Origin: Synechococcus sp. CBW1002
Lineage (GTDB): Bacteria; Cyanobacteriota; Cyanobacteriia; PCC-6307; Cyanobiaceae
Assembly (NCBI RefSeq): GCF_015840915.1
Contig: NZ_CP060398.1
Span: forward strand, 310,001-374,000
Reading direction: 5' to 3'
DNA: 64,000 bases
The notes under the pieces are model-generated. The model searched no databases, was not told where the DNA came from, and worked only from the letters and a program-made list of their open reading frames with translations. The position numbers and the translations under genes are program-made. This document shows positions 34,116-43,674 of the stretch, one piece after another (position 1 is the first letter of the stretch; the number at the start of each line of letters is the position of its first letter).

Positions 34116-34508
34116 TCAGCGAGGGGAGAGGAACGCACAATTATCGAGAGAGGCGGCCACCTCGCTGACTCCATTTTGAAAAAGGCTGACATCGATCACA
34201 CCGGTTCTGGCGAAGCTGAGCTTCAATGCCTGCAGTTGGGTGGAAGCCGCCTCGGGGGTCAGGACCTTGTCGTCCCTGACCAACGAGCAGACTGTTGCCG
34301 CCGCACCGTAGCCAAAACCGCTTGAGAATCCACGACGCCCGAACCAGGCAGCTGAAGACAACAGAATCGCTCCTCCACCGAGAAGAGCAGCCAGAATCAC
34401 GAACCAAGTTCGTCCTCCTTGCACCCAGTAGGGGACAAGATAAAGACCATCGTCGGCTGGAGAACGGTCACGGCGAGGATGGTCTGGCATCAAAGATGGG
34501 TTATTCAA
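34116..34508 (-). CDS. Single-span membrane protein of unknown function
   Basis: 130 residues: a charged cytoplasmic N-terminus, one membrane span (WFVILAALLGGGAILLSSAA) and an external domain with Cys (TVCSLVRDDKVLTP and LDNCAFLSP). No family recognised. It lies between the LuxR-type gene and the AT-rich gene, all on the same strand, with about 180 bp on the downstream side and 79 bp on the upstream side. Confidence 0.45.
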   Translation of the reverse strand: MNNPSLMPDHPRRDRSPADDGLYLVPYWVQGGRTWFVILAALLGGGAILLSSAAWFGRRGFSSGFGYGAAATVCSLVRDDKVLTPEAASTQLQALKLSFARTGVIDVSLFQNGVSEVAASLDNCAFLSPR

Positions 34509-34587
34509 GCCTCAGCATAGGTTCGCTTCTGGCTGTCAACTCAATTGTTGACTAAAGTTTTAAGTAATAACTTCATTTTTTAATTTT

Positions 34588-36549
34588 TTAAGCTATCAAA
34601 TTTGAAACAATAAAAATCAAGTCATTGAGGTCATTGTCTCCATTAACAGTATCCTCAAAGCCAATAGAAAGTGAACTGTCGGAGTTTAACGAGGACAGGC
34701 CAACAAATTGACTTGATGTGGGTCCATAAGTTCCGAAGGTATTTCCATTGACTTCGACAACAAAGCCATAATTTGTATTTGTTTCGAGTTCCCCTAAAGC
34801 GTAAGTTTTTTCACCACGATAGGCAGGAAGCTCGGACGAATCGAATGTGTGCTTAGCATTTTCGATGGCTTTACTTAAATAGATATCTTGATCGGGATAA
34901 AATTGATTCTTCTCTTTATCTGTTATCATGCCAGTTATAGAGTCAGCTTCATAAATGTGAACAGTGGCATCGAGAACGCCCAATTTTTTGATATTTAATT
35001 GCCAATTCGCTCCAACTGCTGTTGATTCTGCACCCATAGCCTCAGGGATAGTCTGAACATCCACAACTTCATACACCCAATCGTTGATATCTTGGGGTTT
35101 TTCTGGCCTCCAGGATTGCACAAGTTCACCAACTCCAGGCCCAAGCTGCGTATCAGCAAACCAATCTTTGTCAGTCGGATAATACCAATCATAGGTGTAA
35201 CCATTACCAGTCCACGGGAATTGGTTTAGCAAAGTATTATTTTCCCACCAATTTTTATACCAATCACTGAAGCTCAGCGTTGATTGGCCCTTTGCATCAG
35301 GATAAACTGTTTTGAGCAATCCTTCACCTATTTCTGGATTGTAGAACTCGATATCTTTACCTTCAGGGATTGTAAAGGTATATTTACCGTCTTTTTGCTT
35401 TGCAAACCCTTCAAGAGCGCCGGATTGGGTATTGCTAGGCTTTTGAAAGTCTGTATAAGACGGATTATTAGGATCAAAGCCACCTCCTTTAGGGCGAAAG
35501 ACTGAACTTTCTGGCACCCATAATGTGACAGCAAATTGGAAGTCGTCAAATTTTGCTCCAGCCACTCCAACAGTATCTGGAAAACGACCATAAGGGTCTA
35601 AGTTGTTATTGGTTCCATTGACTAAATTCAAGTCATACTGATCAGATTGATCGACTAAACCTTTCCTCAGGCTACCATTTAAGTAAAAGTATGATGCTGA
35701 TTGTTGGTTCTCAGCTGCTGAAGTGGGATCATTGATTACCGCAGCGTACCAAGGGAAACTATCAGCTTTGGTGCTGTCTTTTTTGAAAACTTCATCATAG
35801 GAAGGTATGATTGCACTCTTTAAAATCTCATCGCTTGCTTTGGGAATAACACGACCTTTCTCGTCAGTTTCAATAATTGGATTGATGCCACCAATGCCAA
35901 ACAGAGGATCATATTGATTGAATTGATAGGCAACCTTGATACGCCCCTTTGTGTCTTTTATTGGCTGACTCAGTTCAATTTGTGGATACCCTGATGGATC
36001 ATTGCTGCTGAGCGTATTAATAGCAGTAAGATAATTGGCATTTGAATATTTCAGGTCGCTTGCCCATGATTTACTTAGGGCATCAGATGAAAGCTGAATG
36101 ACAGTGTTTAAAGATGAAAGCTGAATTTCAACTCCGTTTTCGAAAGTAGCTAGTAAAGTATTGGCACTTGATTCATATGTTTTGGCTTCAATAATTTCGG
36201 AGGTGCCTTCTTTCCTGATCTTCAGCGTGTAATCACCAGGGTTAAAAATAGAATTTACAGTTCCATTGGTAGCAATTTGCGAAGTTGATATCGATTGATT
36301 CTCAGTTTCAAGCCAATTATCCAATGAAAAATTGGCTTGAGCAATGGAATTCCTGTCTGCGCCACGACTCTCAAAGACATTGGGATTCAAATTATTGCCA
36401 TTATCTTTTGCTGGTGATAAGAAAATTTCATATGAATTTTGCCCAGAATCAACCCGTGTAAAAATCAACCCTAAGGGATTATTCAGGGTAATCGAACTTG
36501 GATTTGCTTTGAATCCAGAAATCTGGTTAGGAGTGAAGTAAAAGCTCAT
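34588..36549 (-). CDS. AT-rich large protein with DUF4114-like C-terminus
   Basis: 653 residues from ATG 36549 (MSFYFTPNQISGFKANPSS); an ATG four codons upstream is also possible. The C-terminus GFEDTVNGDNDLNDLIFIV resembles the DUF4114 motif Gly-Phe-Glu-Asp...Asp-x-Asp-x-Asn-Asp-Leu, usually found in secreted calcium-binding proteins. The rest is beta-rich with many Asn/Asp/Ser and no recognised family; residues 440-480 are Trp/Tyr-rich (FSDWYKNWWENNTLL, TYDWYYPTDKDWF). There is no classical signal peptide. GC content is far below that of its neighbours, a sign of horizontal transfer. Its function is unknown. Confidence 0.7.
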   Translation of the reverse strand: MSFYFTPNQISGFKANPSSITLNNPLGLIFTRVDSGQNSYEIFLSPAKDNGNNLNPNVFESRGADRNSIAQANFSLDNWLETENQSISTSQIATNGTVNSIFNPGDYTLKIRKEGTSEIIEAKTYESSANTLLATFENGVEIQLSSLNTVIQLSSDALSKSWASDLKYSNANYLTAINTLSSNDPSGYPQIELSQPIKDTKGRIKVAYQFNQYDPLFGIGGINPIIETDEKGRVIPKASDEILKSAIIPSYDEVFKKDSTKADSFPWYAAVINDPTSAAENQQSASYFYLNGSLRKGLVDQSDQYDLNLVNGTNNNLDPYGRFPDTVGVAGAKFDDFQFAVTLWVPESSVFRPKGGGFDPNNPSYTDFQKPSNTQSGALEGFAKQKDGKYTFTIPEGKDIEFYNPEIGEGLLKTVYPDAKGQSTLSFSDWYKNWWENNTLLNQFPWTGNGYTYDWYYPTDKDWFADTQLGPGVGELVQSWRPEKPQDINDWVYEVVDVQTIPEAMGAESTAVGANWQLNIKKLGVLDATVHIYEADSITGMITDKEKNQFYPDQDIYLSKAIENAKHTFDSSELPAYRGEKTYALGELETNTNYGFVVEVNGNTFGTYGPTSSQFVGLSSLNSDSSLSIGFEDTVNGDNDLNDLIFIVSNLIA

Positions 36550-36702
36550 GCCTTGGATCAAGGATCAATCTTTATTTTTTAGCGAATCGAGATAGCATTG
36601 TCAACGCTTGATCCGAAAGGTGCCGAGACTGTGACATTTCTACTCCAGAAGCAGCCACCCTCATGGATGGCCGATAGCTCAGCTTGATCGTCAGAATCAC
36701 TG

Positions 36703-36869
36703 TTACCAAGCCTGCTGGAGCAGCTGCACAGCCTGCTCGCGCTGGCTGAACAGCAACACCATGCGCTCGCCATGGCTGTTGAGGCCGGTCTGCTCCCGAA
36801 GCAGATCGGTGCTGGCCAGAGGTGGTTGACGGGGGTGCAGCTGGCGAAATCAAACGACGACGTTGTCAT
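36703..36869 (-). pseudogene. Small frameshifted gene downstream of acr3
   Basis: From ATG 36869 the frame reads MTTSSFDFASCTPVN and loses protein character. The adjoining frame then gives TDLLREQTGLNSHGERMVLL and FSQREQAVQLLQQAW before TAA at 36703-36705. The second part looks like an amphipathic helix-rich protein tail. A frameshift near 36825 would connect them. It follows the 85-residue gene closely on the same strand. Family unknown. Confidence 0.35.
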
Positions 36870-36873
36870 CAGA

Positions 36874-37131
36874 TCAGACCGGGAGCTGCTCGATCGCAAC
36901 CACGATCATCTGCGGTGTGACCGGGATCGTCTCCAGGGCATCCTCGTTGTCGAGATAGGCGTCGAAGGAGGCAAAGCGTTCGATCCGAGGGGCTGCACCT
37001 TCGGCGGCACAGGCCTCGATCCAGTCGTTGTCGACGGGCTTCACCGCCACGTAGGCCTGAAGGGCTTCCTGCAGGTCGCCGCCATCGCCGATGCCCTCCC
37101 CGTGCCAGATCGCTTCAAAAAATTCAGACAT
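36874..37131 (-). CDS. Small acidic protein in the dnaG-acr3 operon
   Basis: 85 residues from [20 protein letters not shown]; strongly acidic, with no recognised domain. Its ATG at 37131 overlaps the end of acr3 by 8 bp, so it is translated from the same message. Upstream frame residues (Cys/Trp-rich) are out-of-frame acr3 sequence and are excluded. Function unknown. Confidence 0.55.
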   Translation of the reverse strand: MSEFFEAIWHGEGIGDGGDLQEALQAYVAVKPVDNDWIEACAAEGAAPRIERFASFDAYLDNEDALETIPVTPQMIVVAIEQLPV

Positions 37132-38143
37132 GGCCCGTGGGAAACAGACGACGGTTGCGGTTGGCGATCGCCACCAACGACAGCATGACCGGAACTTCCA
37201 CCAGCACACCCACCACGGTGGCGAGCGCAGCGCCGGACTGCAGACCGAACAGACTGATGGCCACGGCGACCGCCAGCTCGAAAAAATTCGATGCTCCGAT
37301 CATCGCTCCAGGCGCAGCAATCGCATGCGGTTGCCTCCAGAGGCGCATCCACTGGGCGCTGATCCAGAAGATCAGATAGGTCTGCAGAATCAGGGGCACG
37401 GCGATCAGGGCGATGGCCAGGGGATCCGCCAGGATTGATCCGGCCTGCACCATGAACAGCAGCAACACGGTGCCGATGAGGCACACCACAGTGAGCGGTT
37501 TCAGGCGTTGTTCCAGCCGCTCAATCCGACCGGGCGAGTTGAGAAACACCCTGGTGAGCCAGCCGGCCGTGAGCGGCACCACCACAAACAAGCCGACAGC
37601 GGCAATCAAGGTGTTCCAGGGCACCAGAACCTCACTCACCCCCAGCAGCAGGGCGGCAATCGGTGCGAAGGCGAACACCATGATCAGATCGTTCACCGCC
37701 ACCTGCACCAGGGTGTAGTTGGCATCTCCGTCGCTGAGACGGCTCCACACAAACACCATCGCCGTGCAGGGAGCCACGCCGAGCAGGATCATGCCGGCCA
37801 CGTACTGATCCCCGAGCTCGGCAGGGATCCAGGCGGAAAACAAGCCGCGGATGAACAGCCAGGCCAGCGCCGTCATCGTGAGGGGTTTGATCAGCCAGTT
37901 CACCACCACCGTGATGAGCAGACCGCGGGGCTGACGGCTGAGACCACCGATCGCGGCGAAATCCACCGCCAGCATCATCGGATAGATCATCCCCCAGATC
38001 AGCAGAGCGATCGGCAGGTTGATCCCAGCCACCTCCAGGGAAGCGATCGCCTCCGGCCATGCGGGCACAGCCGCACCGAGGACCACGCCGGCCAGGATCG
38101 CCAAGGCCACCCACACACTGAGAAACCGCTCAAAGATGCCCAT
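37124..38143 (-). CDS. acr3: ACR3-family arsenite efflux transporter
   Basis: 339 residues, ten predicted membrane helices. Characteristic motifs are [36 protein letters not shown] (the conserved Cys of ACR3) and [16 protein letters not shown]-type [20 protein letters not shown], which holds the conserved Glu. It exports As(OH)3 from the cytoplasm using the membrane potential. Its ATG shares one base with the dnaG stop (TGATG), so its translation is coupled to dnaG. No arsR or arsC is seen. Because dnaG is interrupted upstream, its expression may depend on a promoter in the inserted DNA. Confidence 0.92.
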   Translation of the reverse strand: MGIFERFLSVWVALAILAGVVLGAAVPAWPEAIASLEVAGINLPIALLIWGMIYPMMLAVDFAAIGGLSRQPRGLLITVVVNWLIKPLTMTALAWLFIRGLFSAWIPAELGDQYVAGMILLGVAPCTAMVFVWSRLSDGDANYTLVQVAVNDLIMVFAFAPIAALLLGVSEVLVPWNTLIAAVGLFVVVPLTAGWLTRVFLNSPGRIERLEQRLKPLTVVCLIGTVLLLFMVQAGSILADPLAIALIAVPLILQTYLIFWISAQWMRLWRQPHAIAAPGAMIGASNFFELAVAVAISLFGLQSGAALATVVGVLVEVPVMLSLVAIANRNRRLFPTGHV

Positions 38144-39386
38144 CAAGCTGCCGGTGGAAGCGTCTCAGTTTGGGTGACGGTCGGCGCTGCAGACCCGGCG
38201 CAGCGCTGTTGATCGAGAAAAGACAGATGTTGACGCTCGCTGTAATACAACTGCTGAAAACGCAAGGCATCCACATTCAGCGTTTCGAACATCGACTGAA
38301 TGCGCTGCTCCATGTCGACCGAGGGCTGGGGGTCCTGCTGTTCCTCTTGAATCAAGGCGGCAATGCAGCGTTCGAGCGTTTCCAGCCGTTGGCCACTCCA
38401 GGCCTCAAGCAGATGGCGACAGCGCTTGAGACTTTTCTGGCGCTCGAGCATGGCAGCGGTGCCTCGCAGCTGCTGCAGAGGATGCTCCAGGCTGAGTCGC
38501 TGCAACTCGCCTGGTTCCAGAAGCGGAGTCAGCCTGGTGACCAGAGCACTGTTCTCCAGCAACAACTGATCGGTGAGCAGTCGCGCCAATTCAAGATCGG
38601 CCAGCGCATCGCCGGGATCATCGCCCCGACTGATCGCTTCCAGCCGTCCCGCACCCAGGTTGGTTTCCTCCAGTTCACTGATGGCCGCCCAGAGCAGGCG
38701 ATGGTGCTGAAGGCCGAAATCCTCCAGCTCCCGCTGACGCAGCTCGCGCCGGATCTCCGGCCGATGGGACGGGCAATGGAGATACAGCATCAACAGCTGG
38801 GCTTCGCAACGCTCCCGCTGACTCGACTCGCCCGGCTCTTCAAAGCGGGCTGCCCGGCCATGCCAGCGCTGCCCCTTGACCTGCTGACGCAGGTCGTCTT
38901 CCAACTGCAAGGCCACCCGGCTCTGACCACCGCTGAGGCGTTCGGCCACCTGCTGCAGGTAGTGGGTGCGCAGTGCGGACTGGGGCAATTTGCCCAGCAG
39001 TTGCACCATCCCTGACACCGCCTGCTGGAACTGGTCGGCCCGATCCAGATCACACCCCTCCAGCACCTGCTCGATCTGCCAATCGAGCCAGAGCGGCGCC
39101 TGATCCAGGAGGGCGCGGTAGTCGCCGGCGCCATGCTCCTGGAGGAATTCATCCGGATCCTTGCCCGAGGGCAGGTGGAGAACCCGCAATTCGAGCTGCC
39201 CCTGAAGGGCCAGCTGCTCCACCTCACCGATCGCCCGGTTGGCGGCACGCACACCGGCCCGATCGGCATCGAAATTGAGGATGATGCGCCTGCTGTCGGT
39301 GCAACGGCAGAGCTGGGTGATCTGCTGACCGCTGAGCGCCGTGCCCAGAGACGCCACCGCATTGGTGATGCCGGCAGCGTGAAGGG
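38143..39386 (-). pseudogene. dnaG: dnaG (DNA primase), 3' part of the interrupted gene
   Basis: Starts in frame after the insertion with HAAGITNAVASLGTALSG and contains the TOPRIM Asp-x-Asp motif RIILNFDADRAGVRAANRAI. It ends with the helicase-binding C-terminal domain (LEELRQ-type helices, MFETLNVDALRFQQLYY). Without the EGxxD half of TOPRIM and the zinc domain it cannot prime alone. In the same frame an ORF extends upstream into the insert as far as 39696, giving a possible 102-residue foreign N-terminus. Joining to 43774-44605 restores 691 codons. Confidence 0.88.
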
Positions 39387-39403
39387 CCCCCAGTGTCAGC
39401 AAA

Positions 39404-39683
39404 CGAACCAGTACGCGCGTACGCCCTCGCGCCCGAAACACCCACGGCCAAGCCAGAGCGCCCTTGCCACTCTGGTCATGAGGACATCGGGCCATGGCCG
39501 ATGACATCTTTGGAGGCCTGACCCCGAAAGCAAACGTGGCCTGGGATTCGAATTGCGCTCCCTGCCCTGGCGACGGCTCGACTGACCAATGAGTTAGTCG
39601 GCCGATCCCGATTAGGAATTTGCTGATTTTAGTGCGCGAATCCTGCCTGATGCCCTCCCGATCACCTAGTGAGTCCTTAAGCC
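39404..39683 (+). ncRNA. Candidate bridge-RNA region of IS-C copy 2
   Basis: Same 280-bp leader as in the other copies. TTTGCTGA at 39619-39626 is the exact complement of TCAGCAAA, the left flank of the insertion site. AGCAAACG at 39529-39536 is identical to the left junction. TTAGGAA at 39612-39618 equals the right end of the element. These short matches are suggestive of guide segments but have little statistical power. Confidence 0.45.
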
Positions 39684-41027
39684 ATGGGAGAACCAATTTC
39701 AGCAGGCAAGCGCCGAGCTCGTCTGAAAGTCATTAACCCTCGTTCCGCTGGAATTGATGTCGGCAGTAGATTCCACGTTGTTGCTGTTCCTGTCGAGCTT
39801 GATCCGAATCCCGTCCGCAAGTTTTCAAGCTTCACAAAGGATCTAATCGCACTCGCCGAATGGCTGCTGGCAGTTGGAATTAGCACCATTGCCATGGAGT
39901 CCACTGGAATCTACTGGGTTCCGCTTTACGAGATTCTCTCTGGCAAAGGCATTGACGTCTTTCTTGTTAATGCCAGGCACGCCAAGAATGTTCCGGGCCG
40001 CAAGACGGATATCAACGATGCACAATGGCTTCAGCAGCTCCACAGCTACGGCCTGGTGAGAGCAAGCTTTCGTCCAGACCAAAAAATCACAGAACTACGC
40101 TCATATCTGCGGCAGCGTGATCAACTTGTTCGATACCGCTCGTCTCATCAGCAACACATCCAGAAGGCGCTGATGCTTATGAATCTTCAGCTTCATCATG
40201 TTGTCAGAGATATCAGCGGACTAACCGGTAGGCGAATCATCGATGCCATACTTTCAGGTGAGAGGGACCCCGAAAGACTCGCTTCTCTCCGAGACAGACG
40301 CTGCAAGGAGAGCGCGGCAACAATTGCGGCTGCTCTTGAGGGGAACTACCAAGACGATCACTTGTTCTCTTTGAAGATCGCAGTTGAGCTCTTTGACACC
40401 TATTCAGAGAAGATCAGGGCCTGCGAGCTTGCGGCACAATCATTGATGACAGAGCTTGCCGGCTCGGACTATCAAGATCCAGGCAGTCAACCTGGGGATT
40501 GGAAGATATGCGGACATGGCTTTGCATTTAACCCAACCCACCTAATTCAAGCCTTGTCAGGCCACAATCTTCTAAGGCTTCCGGGATTAGGACCAACAAC
40601 AGTTCTCACGCTCATTAGTGAGTGTGGGTTGGACATGAAGCGCTGGCCCAGTGCCCAGCATTTTGTGTCATGGCTGGGACTCAGTCCTCAGAACAGGATC
40701 TCAGGGGGAAAGGTACTTTCTTCACGAACACGACAGGGCACTACGCGAGCAGGTAGTGCCTTTTGGATGGCTGCCGTACCGCTGGGAAGAACGAATACTG
40801 CACTGGGTGCTTTTCAACGTCGTCTGGCAGCACGTGCCGGAAAGAGTAAAGCATTAATTGCTACTGCCCGAAAGCTTGCCATTCTTTACTACAAGACGCT
40901 CCGTGATGGTTTGGTATATCAGGATCCCGGTGCTGCCGCATATCAGGAGGAATCAAGGGATCGTCAGATTCGTGGTCTCCAGCGACGCGCCATTGCCCTT
41001 GGTTTTCAACTTGTTGCCTCTGCTTGA
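39684..41027 (+). CDS. IS110-family transposase (IS-C copy 2)
   Basis: 447 residues, identical in sequence to the copy at 25140-26483, with the DEDD residues and the serine-containing C-terminal domain intact. This and copy 1 are the two uninterrupted IS-C transposases in the window. Confidence 0.95.
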   Translation: MGEPISAGKRRARLKVINPRSAGIDVGSRFHVVAVPVELDPNPVRKFSSFTKDLIALAEWLLAVGISTIAMESTGIYWVPLYEILSGKGIDVFLVNARHAKNVPGRKTDINDAQWLQQLHSYGLVRASFRPDQKITELRSYLRQRDQLVRYRSSHQQHIQKALMLMNLQLHHVVRDISGLTGRRIIDAILSGERDPERLASLRDRRCKESAATIAAALEGNYQDDHLFSLKIAVELFDTYSEKIRACELAAQSLMTELAGSDYQDPGSQPGDWKICGHGFAFNPTHLIQALSGHNLLRLPGLGPTTVLTLISECGLDMKRWPSAQHFVSWLGLSPQNRISGGKVLSSRTRQGTTRAGSAFWMAAVPLGRTNTALGAFQRRLAARAGKSKALIATARKLAILYYKTLRDGLVYQDPGAAAYQEESRDRQIRGLQRRAIALGFQLVASA

Positions 41028-41126
41028 GGTGTGGTCAGTCAGCCGAGATCCCTGTTGGCCGTTGGTGTTTCTTAGGAAGAAGTCCGCTCGGTTTGACCCG
41101 TCCACCTGGGGGCCCAACCGACGACT

Positions 41127-41636
41127 ATGCAACCGCCCTATGACGCCGCTCTGCGGCAAGCCGTCCGCCTGCGGATGAGCCCTCCGAACCTTGAGAGCGT
41201 GGCTGAGATCGCCCGCGACACCGGGATCACGGCGCAGACCATCTACAACTGGCGGAGCCAGTGGCAGAAGCAGGGCCAGCTGGTGCCTGCCACGAACCGG
41301 CCGCCGGAGCAGTGGAGCGCTGCCGACAAGCTGGCAGCCGTGATCCAGGCCGCAGGACTGAACGGAAGCGAGCTCGGGTCGTTCTGCAGGGAGCGGGGGC
41401 TGTACCCCAAGCAGGTTGCCCGTTGGCGCCAGGCCGCCGAGGATGCCAATGGCCCCAGCGCGCCGAGCATGGCTGATCAGCGGGAACTGCAACGCAAGAA
41501 TCAGGAACTGGTCCGGCGGAATCGCCAGCTGGAGCGTGAATTGCAGAAGAAAGAAAAAGCACTGACAGAAGCGGCGACGTTGTTGATGCTCTCAAAAAAG
41601 TTCAACCAGATCTTTCAACCGGACGAGGATCCTTGA
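41127..41636 (+). CDS. IS-B OrfA (compound copy 2)
   Basis: 169 residues; it differs from copy 1 by one codon (Gln for Glu at residue 11, AALRQAVRL versus AALREAVRL). The slippery A AAA AAG is at 41595-41601, in position for -1 frameshifting into OrfB. Confidence 0.92.
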   Translation: MQPPYDAALRQAVRLRMSPPNLESVAEIARDTGITAQTIYNWRSQWQKQGQLVPATNRPPEQWSAADKLAAVIQAAGLNGSELGSFCRERGLYPKQVARWRQAAEDANGPSAPSMADQRELQRKNQELVRRNRQLERELQKKEKALTEAATLLMLSKKFNQIFQPDEDP

Positions 41637-42691
41637 TTCCGTCTGGCGATCGCGGTGCGATCGTCGCGCTTCTACAGGAAGGCATCAGTCGTGGCCTTTC
41701 GGCCAAGGCCATTGCTGATCTTTTCGGCCTGGCGACACGCACGCTGAGGCGATGGGGCTTGATGATTCGGACCCAGGGATTCAGCTGCGATCAACGCAAG
41801 GGAGCGTCCAGGCATGTCATGCATCGTTTCAGCGAGGAGGAGCGCCAACAGGTGTTGTCCACTGTCAACGATCCACGCTTTGCCGATCTCACGCCTGGTC
41901 AGATCGTGGCGATCCTTGCCGAGGAGGGAGTCTACGTGGGATCGGAGTCAACGATTTACCGCATCATGCGCCAGGAAGGCCTGTTAAATCATCGCGGCAG
42001 GAGCCGCCCACCGCGGGAGCCAAGAGAGCCACCCGTGCTGGAGGCAACGGGCATCCATCAAGTGCTGGCCTGGGATATCACCCTGTTGCCGGGGCCTGTG
42101 AAGGGTCAATTCTACTACCTTTATATGGTGATGGATGTGTGGAGCCGGCGCATCCTTGGCGTTGAGGTGCACGATCGTGAATGCGGCGAACTGGCCAAGC
42201 ACTTCTTTGATCGTGTCTGCCGTGATGAAGGGATCAGCTCGGGGTCGACCACGATCCTGCACGCCGATAACGGAGCACCCATGCGCTCCTACACCTTGGC
42301 CGCCAAGCTGGCCGAGCTCGGCATCTCCCTGTCATTCTCGCGGCCGCGGGTGAGCAATGACAACGCCTACGTTGAGTCATGGTTCCGAACCATGAAATAT
42401 CACCAGAGCTATCCAGTGCGTCGTTTCCGGGATCTTCTCTCAGTGCGTGCCTGGGTCGATGGTTTTGTTGACTGGTACAACGCTGAGCATCGTCACAGCG
42501 GCATCAAGTATGTGACGCCCAATCAACGTCACTACGGAGAAGCTGACGCGATCTGCAGAGTCCGTCAGCAGACCTATGAGCAGGCGCGTGCGCAACATCC
42601 ACGCCGCTGGGCCAGGCCACCTCGCGATTGGGCTCAGCCAACAGTCGTGCGGGTCAACCATCCCAGACCGCAGGACACTGTCGCTGCTTGA
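41633..42691 (+). CDS. IS-B OrfB integrase (compound copy 2)
   Basis: 352 residues, with all three DDE residues present and the same protein sequence as copy 1. The TTG at 41633 overlaps the OrfA stop; production as an OrfAB fusion is more likely. Confidence 0.92.
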   Translation: MIPSGDRGAIVALLQEGISRGLSAKAIADLFGLATRTLRRWGLMIRTQGFSCDQRKGASRHVMHRFSEEERQQVLSTVNDPRFADLTPGQIVAILAEEGVYVGSESTIYRIMRQEGLLNHRGRSRPPREPREPPVLEATGIHQVLAWDITLLPGPVKGQFYYLYMVMDVWSRRILGVEVHDRECGELAKHFFDRVCRDEGISSGSTTILHADNGAPMRSYTLAAKLAELGISLSFSRPRVSNDNAYVESWFRTMKYHQSYPVRRFRDLLSVRAWVDGFVDWYNAEHRHSGIKYVTPNQRHYGEADAICRVRQQTYEQARAQHPRRWARPPRDWAQPTVVRVNHPRPQDTVAA

Positions 42692-42913
42692 AGATCAGAA
42701 ACCCAGGCCCCAGGGGGTTGTGGTTGGACCGCCCGCAAGAGGCGGGCCGGCCTCAGCCTCCGACCGGGGGCCGGCCGCTCAAGCCTGCGCTCCTGATCAA
42801 CGCGCGATGACGATCAACATCCGATCTCGAAGCCCATGATCCTCCATCCGGAGTAGGCTTTCTGAGGTACTCAGATCAGTACCCTGAGCGGACATCTTTG
42901 CTGATAGGCGCCG

Positions 42914-43329
42914 ATGTAGGTGATGTCGGTCGCCCAGACCTGATCCACCGACGTGACCTGCGTGAGGTCCACCAGGCAGGGGAACCGCACGGACGGATCA
43001 CCTGGAACCGTCGTCCGGGGCTTCTGGTAGATCGCCCGTAATCCCATGCGCCGCATGAGGTTTCGCACTCGATCTCGGCTGATCGGGATACCATCTTGGG
43101 CCAGATAGTCCACCATCCGGCGGCTGCCGCTGCAGGGATCCTCCAGGTAGAGAGCATCGATCCTGGCCATGATCCGCAGCGTCGATACACGGACCGGTGT
43201 CGGCCGGTAGTACAGCGTGGATCGAGGCAGCCCCAGCAGCGCACACTGCCTGCTGATGCTGAGCTCGGGGTGGTCGTGATCGACCAGCTTGCGCAGTTCA
43301 CGGGCATCAGAGCAGTTGAGACTTTTTTT
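42914..43329 (-). pseudogene. IS-A OrfB, N-terminal fragment
   Basis: Retains the HTH part and the first catalytic Asp (WATDITYI) and then runs into the compound end (GAYQQRCPLRVLI). The other two catalytic residues are missing, so it cannot transpose. Confidence 0.85.
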
Positions 43330-43594
43330 TGAGCCACTCCAGCTCCATCTGCAGCCGTCCGATCTGCTGGAACAGCTCCGCCTCCTTGGCCTGCCCCTCC
43401 TCCTTGTCCTTGGTCTTCTTGCCTCGGGTGAAGAGCTCGCTGGCACCGTCCAGGAGCTGCCGCTTCCACTGGCTCACCTGGATCGGGTGGATGGCGTGGT
43501 CGGCGGCGATCTCCTGGATCGTCTTGCGGCCACTGATCGCCTCCATGGCGACCCTGGCCTTGAACTCGGGGCTGTGGGTGCGGCGCTTGCTCAT
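43307..43594 (-). CDS. IS-A OrfA (copy 2)
   Basis: 95 residues, identical to copy 1, including the A8G slippery site. It may still make OrfA, which in IS3 elements can bind ends and repress, but no intact OrfAB can come from this copy. Confidence 0.9.
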   Translation of the reverse strand: MSKRRTHSPEFKARVAMEAISGRKTIQEIAADHAIHPIQVSQWKRQLLDGASELFTRGKKTKDKEEGQAKEAELFQQIGRLQMELEWLKKKSQLL

Positions 43595-43674
43595 CGGTGG
43601 GAGCCCCTTTCAGGGGCGGTACCCCGCCTCAGAGGTTAACGATGGGGCCTGTCCAGAAAAGCCAGACCACCTCA

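Larger units (their letters stand above)
39404..41076 (+). mobile_element. IS-C copy 2 (IS110 family)
   Basis: 1673 bp flanked by AA on each side (39402-39403 and 41077-41078), at the same point of the IS-B terminal repeat as the other copies. Confidence 0.9.
42914..43674 (-). mobile_element. IS-A copy 2, orfA-side fragment
   Basis: 761 of 1266 bp. It begins abruptly at ATGTAGGTGATGTCGG in the orfB catalytic region next to the end of compound copy 2, and finishes at the intact CCACCTCA end. The catalytic Asp-Glu half is absent. Confidence 0.9.
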
